A stretch of DNA of 64,000 bases from Thalassobaculum sp. OXR-137 (GTDB lineage Bacteria; Pseudomonadota; Alphaproteobacteria; Thalassobaculales; Thalassobaculaceae): positions 1,534,001 to 1,598,000 of the forward strand of contig NZ_CP139715.1 in assembly GCF_034377285.1 (NCBI RefSeq), in the 5' to 3' direction. The notes beneath the pieces are model-generated. The model ran no database searches and was not told the origin of the DNA. It saw only the letters and a list, made by a program, of their open reading frames with translations. This document shows positions 28,280-36,258 of this stretch, piece by piece (position 1 is the first letter of the stretch; the number at the start of each line of letters is the position of its first letter). Made by a program: the position numbers and the translations under genes.

Positions 28280-30187
28280 ATGCCTCACCGCGCTCCGAGG
28301 TTCAGACCGACACAACTCAGCCTGCTTGCGCTGCTGGCCATCTTTACGGCCATCGGCGCGGCGGTGCTGGCGGTGTCCATCTATATCTCGATCGAGCGCC
28401 AGATCGATCGACCGACCGAGAACTGGCAATGGGCGGTCTATCAGCTTCAGGCCGAACATCTGAAATTGATGAGTGCGGCCCAAGAGGCCAAGTCCGGAGA
28501 AATCGACTACGGGGCGTTGCAGGAACGCTACGAGATCTTCGTCAGCCGCATCCTCACGGTCAACCAGGGGGAAGCCTATCGGGGCCTGCGCGAGAGCCCG
28601 GAATTGAAGGATCTGCTGCCGGCGATCCTTCAGGCCGTGGACCTTCTCGATGCGATGATCGTCCAGGACGATCCGCCGGCCTTCGTTCTCGGCAAGCGGC
28701 TCGAGGAGACGCTGGAACGCTTCGCCGAGCCGCTCCAGGCGGCAGCGCTGGACGTGGTCGCCTTCAGCGCCGGCATCCGCGCCGCCGAGCGCAACCGCAT
28801 CCATGACGAGATGCTGTCCCTGATGATCTGCCTGTCGGTCATGCTGGTGATCAGCGGACTGCTCGGCGGCGTGACGATCAAGCAGATTGCAGAGTTGTCG
28901 GGCAGCCGGCGGCGCCTGACCGAGGCGCTGACCCTTGCCGAGAAATCCAATCAGGCGAAAAGCCGCTTCGTCGCCAGCATGAGCCACGAAATGCGAACGC
29001 CGCTGAACGCGATGACGGGCCTGCTGCGCGAGATCGGCCATATGACCCGCAATCCGGAGATCGCCCGCCTGGTCGAGGTGGCGCAATCCTCCGCCGGCAT
29101 GCTGTGCGGCCTGGTCGAGGACGTCATCGACGTCGTCCGCATCGAGTCCGGCAAGTTCCAGATCAATGCCACCAGCTTCGAGGTCGGCCCGCTGCTGCGC
29201 GAGGCCATCGACCTGCTGGCGGAACGGGCACGGGACCGCAACAACATCCTGTCCCTGGACATGACCGATGTCCCGATATCGACGGTGCGCGCGGACCGCG
29301 CGCGGATCAAGCAGGTGCTGGTCAATCTCATCGGCAACGCGGTGAAGTTCACTCGCGACGGTTCGGTCGACGTGCATGCGCGTATCGCCTTCGTCGGTCG
29401 CGGCCAGGTCCGCCTGCGGGTCAGCGTCTGCGACACCGGCATCGGGATCGCCCATGACCAGCAGGAGCGGATCTTCCAGCGCTTCTATCAGACGGGCGAG
29501 GGCAGCGCCGAGGGGATCGGTCTCGGGCTGTCCATCAGCCGCGACATCGTGGAGCGTCTGGGCGGCCGCATGGCGATGACCAGCACGCCGGGGCAGGGCA
29601 GCATCTTCTGGTTCGAAGTTCCGGTCCAGGTCGCGGTGGAGGCGGCCGCCCCCGAGGCCCCGGCGCCGGTGATGCACCGGCCGCTGGCCGGCCTGCGATT
29701 CCTGGTGGCGGAGGATAACGGCACCAACCGTCAGGTCATCCAGCTTCTGCTCGCACGCCTGGGCGGGACCTGCGTTTTCGCCTTGGACGGCCTGGATGCG
29801 GTCGCCAAGGCGCGCAGCGAGCCTTGCGATCTGATCCTGATGGATATCAACATGCCCGAAATGGACGGCGTCACGGCGTTCAACGAAATCGGACGGCTGC
29901 TCGGCGACGCCCGGCCGCCGGTCATCGCCCTGACCGCCAGCGCGATGCCGGAGGACGTGGAGGGCTTCACCGCCGCCGGCATGGCCGGCTGCGTGACCAA
30001 GCCGATCGGGGAGGCGGATCTGGTGCGCGAGATCCTCCGCGCCCTTGGGCGTGACCCCGCTGCCGGTCTAGATACCGACTCCGCGAGCCGGGCGCCTGTC
30101 CAGACGCCCGCTCCCGCCGCCGCTCCCCTGACCGATCGCCAAAGGTCGGCGGTGCTGGGGCTGGTGGCGCAATTGGACGATGATTGA
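28280..30187 (+). CDS. Hybrid sensor histidine kinase with receiver domain
   Basis: The 635-residue kinase has TM1 at about residues 12-37, a short periplasmic region, TM2 at about 176-200, a HisKA domain with H236 in SMSHEMRTPLN, an ATPase domain at about 340-455 (NAVKF, DTGIGI, GLGLSI), and a C-terminal receiver at about 475-590 with D522 in LMDINMPEMDG. A short Pro/Ala-rich tail follows. It should pass phosphate from H236 to D522 and on to an HPt-type protein, probably the next gene's C-terminal part. Its ATG follows directly on the stop of the SUOX-fold gene. Confidence 0.9.
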   Translation: MPHRAPRFRPTQLSLLALLAIFTAIGAAVLAVSIYISIERQIDRPTENWQWAVYQLQAEHLKLMSAAQEAKSGEIDYGALQERYEIFVSRILTVNQGEAYRGLRESPELKDLLPAILQAVDLLDAMIVQDDPPAFVLGKRLEETLERFAEPLQAAALDVVAFSAGIRAAERNRIHDEMLSLMICLSVMLVISGLLGGVTIKQIAELSGSRRRLTEALTLAEKSNQAKSRFVASMSHEMRTPLNAMTGLLREIGHMTRNPEIARLVEVAQSSAGMLCGLVEDVIDVVRIESGKFQINATSFEVGPLLREAIDLLAERARDRNNILSLDMTDVPISTVRADRARIKQVLVNLIGNAVKFTRDGSVDVHARIAFVGRGQVRLRVSVCDTGIGIAHDQQERIFQRFYQTGEGSAEGIGLGLSISRDIVERLGGRMAMTSTPGQGSIFWFEVPVQVAVEAAAPEAPAPVMHRPLAGLRFLVAEDNGTNRQVIQLLLARLGGTCVFALDGLDAVAKARSEPCDLILMDINMPEMDGVTAFNEIGRLLGDARPPVIALTASAMPEDVEGFTAAGMAGCVTKPIGEADLVREILRALGRDPAAGLDTDSASRAPVQTPAPAAAPLTDRQRSAVLGLVAQLDDD

Positions 30188-30200
30188 GGATACCCCGGCG

Positions 30201-31169
30201 ATGAGCACACCCTCCGCCAACGACGCCCGGTTCCAGGGACGCAGCGCCCTCGTCATCGACGACAGCCCGCTGATGCGGCAGCTCATACGGTCGCTGCTGC
30301 GCCAGTTCGGCTTCTCCACGGTGGACGAGGCGGCGGACGGGTCGGCCGCCCTGCGCCAGGTCGAGCGGCACCGCTACGACGTGGCGATCTGCGACTGGAT
30401 GATGGAGCCGACCGACGGGTTCGGGTTCCTGCGCGCGCTGCGGCGGCATCAGGACCCGGCATGCTTCGGCCTGCCGGTGATCATGGTGACCTCGGTCGCC
30501 AACAAGTCCCAGGTGCTCGCGATGCGCGACCAGGGCGTTATCGAGTATCTGGTGAAGCCGATCTCGGCACAGAAGCTGGAGCAGCGGCTGGTCTCCGCCT
30601 TGACCCGTCCGCGCAACCTGATCATGACGGACGCCTATTCCGGCCCCGACCGCCGGCGGCGGCAGGATCCCGCCTATGCCGGGCCGCGGCGCCGGCTGGA
30701 GGACAAGATGGCCGCCCTGCCCTGGGACGAGGGCGAGGAAGATGCGGCGATCCGTCGGGCCACCGAAGAGCTGCCCGATTACGCGGAGGTCCTCGGCCGG
30801 GACCTGGAGAAGCTGCGCGGCCTTCTGGCCGAGCTGGAGGCGGCGGTCGAGCCGCCGGTGGAGACGTGGCGGCGGATCTTCCGGATCGCCCACGACATTT
30901 CCGGTCAGGCGCCCAGCTTCCGACATCCGGCCGCGGCTGCGGTGGGAAACAGCCTGGAGCGGCTTCTGCAACCGATCCTGAAGAAGCCGGAGCTCCTGCG
31001 GCTCGCCGCCAACCGACGCTTGCGGGCGGTGCGCACCCATGTGGAGGCCCTGGCCCTGCTGCTGGAGGAAGGCATCACCGACACCTCGGCGGAGACCGGG
31101 ATGCTGATCGAACGGCTGCGTCTGGCGGTCGACCGGGTGCGTCGGGAAGAACGGGACGGGGCGCCCTGA
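30201..31169 (+). CDS. Response regulator with C-terminal HPt-like domain
   Basis: The 322-residue protein has a receiver (VIDDSPLMRQ, D65 in AICDWMMEP, Lys in YLVKPIS), a linker with SGPDRRRRQ, and a helical C-terminal region with RIAHDISGQAPS near residue 230 that resembles the His box of HPt domains. It could relay phosphate with the hybrid kinase upstream, or act as a scaffold. The start is ATG 30201, with GAGGA about 10 bases upstream; ATG 30180 overlaps the kinase stop and is an alternative. Confidence 0.75.
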   Translation: MSTPSANDARFQGRSALVIDDSPLMRQLIRSLLRQFGFSTVDEAADGSAALRQVERHRYDVAICDWMMEPTDGFGFLRALRRHQDPACFGLPVIMVTSVANKSQVLAMRDQGVIEYLVKPISAQKLEQRLVSALTRPRNLIMTDAYSGPDRRRRQDPAYAGPRRRLEDKMAALPWDEGEEDAAIRRATEELPDYAEVLGRDLEKLRGLLAELEAAVEPPVETWRRIFRIAHDISGQAPSFRHPAAAAVGNSLERLLQPILKKPELLRLAANRRLRAVRTHVEALALLLEEGITDTSAETGMLIERLRLAVDRVRREERDGAP

Positions 31170-31179
31170 GGCGCGACTG

Positions 31180-31243
31180 AATTTGCCGATTGGAGAACGA
31201 TCCGTTCTGAAAATAGCGATTTCGGCAAATTAGCGATGCGCTA
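31180..31243. promoter_or_regulatory. Nested inverted repeats upstream of VOC operon
   Basis: Outer arms AATTTGCCGA (31180-31189) and TCGGCAAATT (31222-31231) pair perfectly. They enclose AGAACG-ATC-CGTTCT (31194-31208). TAGCG-ATG-CGCTA (31231-31243) follows. The group ends 23 bases before the VOC gene start. It could bind one or more regulators, possibly including the LysR encoded downstream. Confidence 0.5.
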
Positions 31244-31266
31244 TTCTCCCGTCTCGGGAGGACGCC

Positions 31267-31662
31267 ATGAAGATCGAGCGCATCGACCATTTTGTCCTGA
31301 CGGTCCGCGACATCGCCGCCACCTGCGACTTCTACGGCCGCGGGCTCGGGATGACCGTGGAGACGTTCGGCGCCGGGCGTACGGCGCTGCATTTCGGTCG
31401 CCAGAAGATCAACCTGCACGAAGCGGGTCGCGAGTTCGACCCGAAGGCGGTGTCGCCCATGCCGGGCAGCGGCGATTTCTGTCTGATCACCGAGACCCCT
31501 CTCGACGAGGTCGTCGCTCATCTGCAGGCCGAAGGCCTTGAGATCGAGCTGATGCCGAGTTCCCGCACCGGCGCCGTCGGCCCGATCGCCTCGATCTACC
31601 TGCGCGATCCCGACGGCAACCTGGTCGAGATTTCCACCTACCGGACTCCCCCACAGGACTGA
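31267..31662 (+). CDS. VOC family (glyoxalase-like) protein
   Basis: The 131-residue protein has the paired beta-alpha-beta-beta-beta modules of the vicinal oxygen chelate family. Likely metal ligands are H8 (IDHFVLTV), a His in LHFGRQKINLHE near residue 40, and Glu in NLVEIST near residue 122. The family includes glyoxalases, epimerases and dioxygenases; the reaction is unclear. GGGAGG lies 6 bases before the ATG. It leads the CoA transferase and lyase genes, so a small CoA-linked or keto-acid substrate is likely. Confidence 0.85.
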   Translation: MKIERIDHFVLTVRDIAATCDFYGRGLGMTVETFGAGRTALHFGRQKINLHEAGREFDPKAVSPMPGSGDFCLITETPLDEVVAHLQAEGLEIELMPSSRTGAVGPIASIYLRDPDGNLVEISTYRTPPQD

Positions 31663-31681
31663 GACAGGGCAGAAGCACACG

Positions 31682-32950
31682 ATGACCACCACGGAGAGCG
31701 ACATTGGGGGCTCGGCTCCCGGCGGGCCGCTGAGCGGGCTGCGCATTCTCGAACTCGGCCATTTCATCGCCGCCCCCTTCTCCACGAGGGTGCTTGCCGA
31801 TCTCGGGGCCGACGTGATCAAGGTGGAGCCGCCGGGCAAGGGCGATCCGGTCCGCTCCTGGGGCATCATCCCGGAGGGCGAGACCGACTCGCTCTGGTGG
31901 TCGGTCCATGGCCGGAACAAGCGCTCCATCACCGCGGATCTGAAGAAGCCGGAAGGCATCGCCCTGGTGAAGCGGTTGATCGCCCGGGTCGACGCGGTGG
32001 TGGAGAATTTCAAGCCGGGTCAGCTCGCCTCCTGGGGTCTCGGTCCCGACGACATGACGGCGGTGAATCCCGACGTGATCGTCGTGCAGATCTCGGGCTA
32101 CGGCCAGACCGGACCGGGCCACAACCGGGCTGCCTTCGGGGTGATCGGCGAGGCGGTGGGCGGCCTGCGCCACCTGACCGGCTATCCCAAGGAGGTCAGC
32201 GACCTGCCGCCGGTGCGCACCGGCATCTCCATCGGCGACAGCGTGGCCGGGCTCTACGGCGCCATCGGCCTGCTCGCCGCCCTGTTCGAGAAGGGCCGGT
32301 TCGAAAAGGGCGGGGGGCGCGGCAAGTCCGGGCGCCGGATCGACGTCGCCCTGACCGAGAGCATCTTGAGCCTGCTGGAGGGGTGTCTGCCGGAATACGG
32401 TGCCACCGGCGCGATCCGGCAGCCGACCGGCTCGACCCTGCCGACCAATGCGCCCTCCAATGCCTATCCTACCGCCGATGGCCGGTTCTTCCTGATTGCG
32501 GCCAATTCCAACGCCCTGTTCCGCCGGCTCTGCGGTGCCATGGGGCGGCCGGAGATGGCTGACGATCCGCGCTATGCCGACAATCCGAGCCGGGTGAAGC
32601 ACGCGGCCGAGCTGGACGCGGCGATCACCCACTGGACCACCGGCCTGACCCTGGACGCGGTCTCGGCCAAGGTGGAGGCGGCCGACGTGCCCTGTTCGCG
32701 GATCTACGACATTGCCGATATCGCCGCCGACCCCCAGTTCCTGGACCGGGGCATGGTGCGCAGGGTCGCCGATCCGCGCCTGGGCGAGATGCTGCATCCG
32801 GGCGTGGTTCCGGCCATGACCGGCGGCCCCGCCGGCGGTGTGCGCTGGGCCGGCCCCACTGTGGGCGCCCATACCGATGAGGTGCTGTCCGAGCTGCTGG
32901 GCATGGCGCCGGACGAGATCGATGCGTTGAAGAAGGACGGTGTGCTGTGA
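31682..32950 (+). CDS. CaiB/BaiF-type CoA transferase
   Basis: The 422-residue protein is a class III CoA transferase (LSGLRILELGHFIAAPF at residues 18-34, ISGYGQTGP near 138). Where other members have a catalytic Asp before the Q-A-x-S-G stretch, this one has G153 (AFGVIGEAVGG). This fits a known-looking subfamily variant rather than obvious decay. The VOC gene precedes it, and its stop overlaps the GTG start of the lyase gene by 4 bases, so they are translated together. Confidence 0.85.
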   Translation: MTTTESDIGGSAPGGPLSGLRILELGHFIAAPFSTRVLADLGADVIKVEPPGKGDPVRSWGIIPEGETDSLWWSVHGRNKRSITADLKKPEGIALVKRLIARVDAVVENFKPGQLASWGLGPDDMTAVNPDVIVVQISGYGQTGPGHNRAAFGVIGEAVGGLRHLTGYPKEVSDLPPVRTGISIGDSVAGLYGAIGLLAALFEKGRFEKGGGRGKSGRRIDVALTESILSLLEGCLPEYGATGAIRQPTGSTLPTNAPSNAYPTADGRFFLIAANSNALFRRLCGAMGRPEMADDPRYADNPSRVKHAAELDAAITHWTTGLTLDAVSAKVEAADVPCSRIYDIADIAADPQFLDRGMVRRVADPRLGEMLHPGVVPAMTGGPAGGVRWAGPTVGAHTDEVLSELLGMAPDEIDALKKDGVL

Positions 32951-33867
32951 GCGAGGCTGTTGAGATTTGCGATGTCGCCCCGCGCGACGGGTTCCAGGTG
33001 ATCAAGGAGCCGATCCCGACCGACACCAAGGTCAAGGTGGTCGAGCTGCTGGCCCGGGCCGGCCTGACCCGCATCGAGACCGGTGCCTTCGTCAGCCCGG
33101 TCCATGTGCCGCAGATGGCCGATACCGCCGAGGTGCACCGGCTGGCCAAGGTCGGGGACAGCGTGCGGCTGTCGACCCTGGTGCCGAACCTGCGCGGCGC
33201 TGAGGACGCCTTCGCCGCCGGGATCGCCGACATCGTCTACGTCTTCTCGATCTCCGAGAGCCACAACAATGCCAATGTCCGCCGTCCGGTTGAGGCCTCC
33301 ATCGGCCAACTCGGCGAGGTGATCGCCCGCGGCCGCGACGTGCCGGGCTTCCGCCTGCGCGCCAATCTCGCCACCGTGTTCGACTGCCCGTTCGAAGGCA
33401 CGACCAACCCCGACGCGGTTTATGCCGCCATCGAGACGGTGCTGGGCTTCGGCGCGCCGGTGGAGTTCGGCCTGTGCGACACCACCGGCCGGGCGATTCC
33501 GGACCAGGTGGCGGAGGTCTGCTCCACCGTGCTGAAGCGCTTCTCCGGCGAGGGCATCGGCTGGGCCTATCATGGCCACGACACCTTCGGCCTCGGCGTC
33601 GCCAATGCGCTCTACGCCTATCAGGCGGGCATCCGGGTGTTCGACAGTGCGGCGGCCGGTCTGGGGGGCTGTCCCTTCGCGCCGGGGGCGACCGGCAACA
33701 CGGCGACCGAGGATCTGGTCTTCACCTTCGAGAACATGGGCATCGCCACCGGCATCGATCTCGACCGGCTGCTGGATGCGGCCGAAGTCGTGGCCGAGGT
33801 GCCGGGCGGGGAGACGGGCGGTCATCTGCGCAAGGTGCCGCGGCGCCGGGCCCTGGCCGCCGCGTGA
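32947..33867 (+). CDS. Hydroxymethylglutaryl-CoA lyase-like enzyme
   Basis: The 306-residue TIM-barrel enzyme of the HMG-CoA lyase/DRE family cleaves a 3-hydroxyacyl-CoA to acetyl-CoA and a keto acid. Visible signatures are DVAPRDGFQVIKE at residues 9-21 and the GLGGCPFAPGATGN catalytic Cys loop near residue 240. The metal-binding His pair is seen in YHGHDTFGLG. Together with the CoA transferase upstream it forms a make-then-split route for a branched hydroxy acid. The start is GTG, coupled to the preceding stop. Confidence 0.88.
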   Translation: MSEAVEICDVAPRDGFQVIKEPIPTDTKVKVVELLARAGLTRIETGAFVSPVHVPQMADTAEVHRLAKVGDSVRLSTLVPNLRGAEDAFAAGIADIVYVFSISESHNNANVRRPVEASIGQLGEVIARGRDVPGFRLRANLATVFDCPFEGTTNPDAVYAAIETVLGFGAPVEFGLCDTTGRAIPDQVAEVCSTVLKRFSGEGIGWAYHGHDTFGLGVANALYAYQAGIRVFDSAAAGLGGCPFAPGATGNTATEDLVFTFENMGIATGIDLDRLLDAAEVVAEVPGGETGGHLRKVPRRRALAAA

Positions 33868-33874
33868 CCTGCCC

Positions 33875-34768
33875 GTGAAGGCGCGGGCCGATCTCGGTCT
33901 GACCTCGCTACGCCTGTTCGAAGCGGCGGTGCGGCTCGGCTCGCTGTCGGCCGCCTCGGCGGAGGCCCATATCGCCATCTCCGCCGTCAGCCGGCGGATC
34001 GCCGATCTGGAGCACCAGTTCGGCACCCGCCTGCTCTACCGCGACATCCGGGGGGTGGAGCCGACCCCGGCGGGCCAGGTGCTCGCCGCCCATGCCCGCA
34101 ACCTGCTGCGCCTGGCGGAACGGGTCAGCGAGGACATGGCTCAGTTCTCCGACGGCGCGCGCGGGCTGGTGCGGGTGGCCGCCAATCCTTCAGCGGTGAA
34201 CCAGTTCCTGCCCGACCTGTTCTTCCGCTTTCGGGAAGCCGCGCCGCAGATCCGCTTCGAAGTGCGCGAGGGCGTGTCGGCCGACATCGTGCGCGAGGTG
34301 CTGGAAGGACATGTGGATATCGGCATCTTCGCCGCCTCGGTCTCGCATGAAGGGCTCCAGGCCTTCCCGTTCCGCACCGACTCGCTTTGCGTGGTCGTCC
34401 CGACCGGACACCGGTTGGCCGCTTGCGGCTCGCTCGCCCTGCGCGAGCTGTTCGACGAGCCGCATATCGGGCTGGAGGACGGCAGTTCCCTGTTCGCCCA
34501 GGTCTGCCAGCGGGCCGAGGAGGCCGGACATCCGCTGACCGTGGCCTTTCGTGTGCGCAGCTTCGAGGCGGTGCGCCGGATGGCGGCGGCCGGGCTCGGC
34601 GTCGGCATCCTGCCCCAGGCGGTGGCCGCCCCCTATGCCGAGGTGGACGGGATCGCCGTCGTCCCGTTGTCGGAGGAATGGTCGCGCCGGCCGTTCCTGG
34701 TCGGGGTGCGCGAACGCTCCGCCCTGTCGGCCTCGGCGGAGGCGTTTCTCGCCTATCTGATCGGCTGA
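33875..34768 (+). CDS. LysR-family transcriptional regulator
   Basis: The 297-residue regulator has an N-terminal winged helix (LRLFEAAVRLGSLSAASAEAH, SAVSRRIADLE) and a co-inducer-binding domain from about residue 90. It likely controls the upstream VOC-CoA transferase-lyase operon in response to a substrate. The start is taken as GTG 33875, 7 bases after the lyase stop, with no clear ribosome binding site; the longer frame begins inside the lyase gene and is a shadow. Confidence 0.85.
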   Translation: MKARADLGLTSLRLFEAAVRLGSLSAASAEAHIAISAVSRRIADLEHQFGTRLLYRDIRGVEPTPAGQVLAAHARNLLRLAERVSEDMAQFSDGARGLVRVAANPSAVNQFLPDLFFRFREAAPQIRFEVREGVSADIVREVLEGHVDIGIFAASVSHEGLQAFPFRTDSLCVVVPTGHRLAACGSLALRELFDEPHIGLEDGSSLFAQVCQRAEEAGHPLTVAFRVRSFEAVRRMAAAGLGVGILPQAVAAPYAEVDGIAVVPLSEEWSRRPFLVGVRERSALSASAEAFLAYLIG

Positions 34769-34772
34769 GGCC

Positions 34773-35234
34773 TCAGTTCTGGACGGTGACCGAGGCTTCC
34801 AGCGGCTTGCCGTCGACCGAGATCGGCCGGTGGTCGTTGGTGTTGAGCGAGACCATGACCTCCACCCGGCCCGGCGGCAGGCTGGCGATGTGCAGCCACG
34901 GACCGTAGGCGCGGGCGATCTTCTCTCCGTTCACATAGACATGGGCATGGCCCTCGCCCGGCACATGCGGGCCGCTGGCGTGCTCCGGGGCGAAGCGGAA
35001 GCCGCTGGGCTCGATATGCAAGTTCCAGCCGCCCATCGGGTCCGGTCGCAGGTCGATGCTCAGACCTGCCGAAGCGACCTCCATTGCGGCACCGTGCTGG
35101 TGCATGGCGACATGCTGCGCCGGGTCGCCATGGTCGTGACCGTCCAGGGTCACACCCTGGGAGGCGGCGAGCAGAAAGCCGCTCCCGCCGCCGAAGACCA
35201 GGCCGATGAGAAACAGGGCGATGCCGCGGGTCAT
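34773..35234 (-). CDS. His-rich membrane-anchored protein of cobalt transport operon
   Basis: I do not recognise the family. The 153-residue protein has an N-terminal hydrophobic anchor (about residues 4-24), a His-rich segment (DGHDHGDPAQHVAMHQHG near residues 31-48) and a beta-rich extracytoplasmic domain with YVNGEKIARAYGPWLHI and LNTNDHRPI. It lies 7 bases after cbtA and belongs to the cbtB-cbtA operon. It could bind cobalt and hand it to CbtAB. It is convergent with the LysR gene, with only a 4-base gap. Confidence 0.65.
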   Translation of the reverse strand: MTRGIALFLIGLVFGGGSGFLLAASQGVTLDGHDHGDPAQHVAMHQHGAAMEVASAGLSIDLRPDPMGGWNLHIEPSGFRFAPEHASGPHVPGEGHAHVYVNGEKIARAYGPWLHIASLPPGRVEVMVSLNTNDHRPISVDGKPLEASVTVQN

Positions 35235-35241
35235 GGCCAGT

Positions 35242-35928
35242 TCACACCGTCTCGTCGGCCGTGTCGCGGGACCAGAGATGCCCCGCCAGCAGACCCAGGA
35301 CCAGCCAGCCGGCCAGCGCCACGCCGAGGCTGCGGGCGGCGAACAGGGCCGACAGTTCCGGCGGGGTCGGTCCGGCGAAGCTGTCCGGTTCCGGCGCGCC
35401 GATCGCATGCGGGGCGAGGATCAGGATCACCGCCGCGGCCCAGGCGATCCAGTGCCGCCCGAAGGCGATCAGCCCAGCCCCGACGGCGCTGGCCGCCACC
35501 GTCGCGAACCACCAGATCTGCCGCGCGGTCACATCCGCCGCGGCTGCTCCCGGCACTTCGGGGGCCAGCGAGAAGGCCGGGGCCAGGTGCAGCACGGCGA
35601 AGCCGGCGAGGCCCCAGACCAGTCCGGTGCGGGCGGTGATCGCCGCCCCCCGCTCCTCCGCCAGGGCCATGGCGGCGACCAGCAGCAGGGCGAACCCGGT
35701 ATAGATCAGCATGGAGAAGAACACGCTGAGACCGTCGCGCACCGGATCGATCCCGCCGAGCTCCGGATGGGCCGAAACAGGGACCGCGCCGAAATGGGTG
35801 AGGGTGCCCTGCTCGTACAGCTCGGCATGCAGCAGAACCGGCTGCACGAACCAGAGCTGGAGAAGGGCCGCAACGAGACCGGCTCCCGCGCCGGCCAGCA
35901 GGGCGCAGGTCAGAAGGCGCTGGAACAT
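35242..35928 (-). CDS. cbtA: Cobalt transporter subunit CbtA
   Basis: The 228-residue inner-membrane protein matches CbtA, a predicted cobalt importer found in cobalamin-related operons. It has about five to six hydrophobic helices. The N-terminal helix (FQRLLTCALLAGAGAGLVAALLQ, in part) is followed by a conserved HAELYEQG-type segment near residue 34 and a GLAGFAVLHLAPAF stretch near residue 107. CbtB is encoded just upstream on the same strand. Confidence 0.82.
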   Translation of the reverse strand: MFQRLLTCALLAGAGAGLVAALLQLWFVQPVLLHAELYEQGTLTHFGAVPVSAHPELGGIDPVRDGLSVFFSMLIYTGFALLLVAAMALAEERGAAITARTGLVWGLAGFAVLHLAPAFSLAPEVPGAAAADVTARQIWWFATVAASAVGAGLIAFGRHWIAWAAAVILILAPHAIGAPEPDSFAGPTPPELSALFAARSLGVALAGWLVLGLLAGHLWSRDTADETV

Positions 35929-35955
35929 GGCCCGAGGAAGATCAGTGGCAGAGGA

Positions 35956-36129
35956 TCAGTGACAGGGAAAGCCGGTGGCGTGGCGGCTGTCGTGGGCGGC
36001 GTTGTGCAGTGTCTGGGTCTGCGCATGGCCGGCGACGAACAGCACCGACAGGCCGAGAAAGGCGACGAGCAGGGCCGGCATCAGCCGGGATTTGGTCAGA
36101 CCGCGCGCGGCCACATCCGTCATGCTCAT
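35956..36129 (-). CDS. cbtB: Cobalt transporter subunit CbtB
   Basis: This 57-residue gene is easily missed because of its size. The protein has one transmembrane helix (about residues 17-34) and the CbtB-type C-terminal metal motif HNAAHDSRHATGFPCH, with four His and one Cys that could bind cobalt. It lies 27 bases upstream of cbtA, on the same strand. The second in-frame ATG (MTDV) is an alternative start. It is divergent from a LysR gene. Confidence 0.85.
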   Translation of the reverse strand: MSMTDVAARGLTKSRLMPALLVAFLGLSVLFVAGHAQTQTLHNAAHDSRHATGFPCH

Positions 36130-36148
36130 CGTCGCCTCTTCCCTTCGT

Positions 36149-36172
36149 TGCGCCGGGTATGCCCGTGGCGCA
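36149..36172 (-). promoter_or_regulatory. Hairpin in cbtB leader
   Basis: TGCGCC (36149-36154) pairs with GGCGCA (36167-36172), with a GGG/CCC pairing inside. It sits about 20-43 bases upstream of the cbtB start. The gap is too short for a full cobalamin riboswitch, and no B12 box was found, so this is only a possible leader hairpin or operator. Confidence 0.3.
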
Positions 36173-36258
36173 GGTCATCGTTGCGGGCAGAGTAAGCAAT
36201 CCCGATGCCCTTGCAAACCGCTCTCGACGGCGCGGCGGCGAGGCGGGATATAGAAGCC

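Noticed and set aside
27662-29677. 671-codon minus-strand frame
   Set aside because: Antisense to the SUOX-fold and hybrid kinase genes, whose domains are unmistakable.
36130-36258. Cobalamin riboswitch upstream of cbtB
   Set aside because: The gap is only 129 bases and no B12-box sequence was seen; a small hairpin is the only structure.
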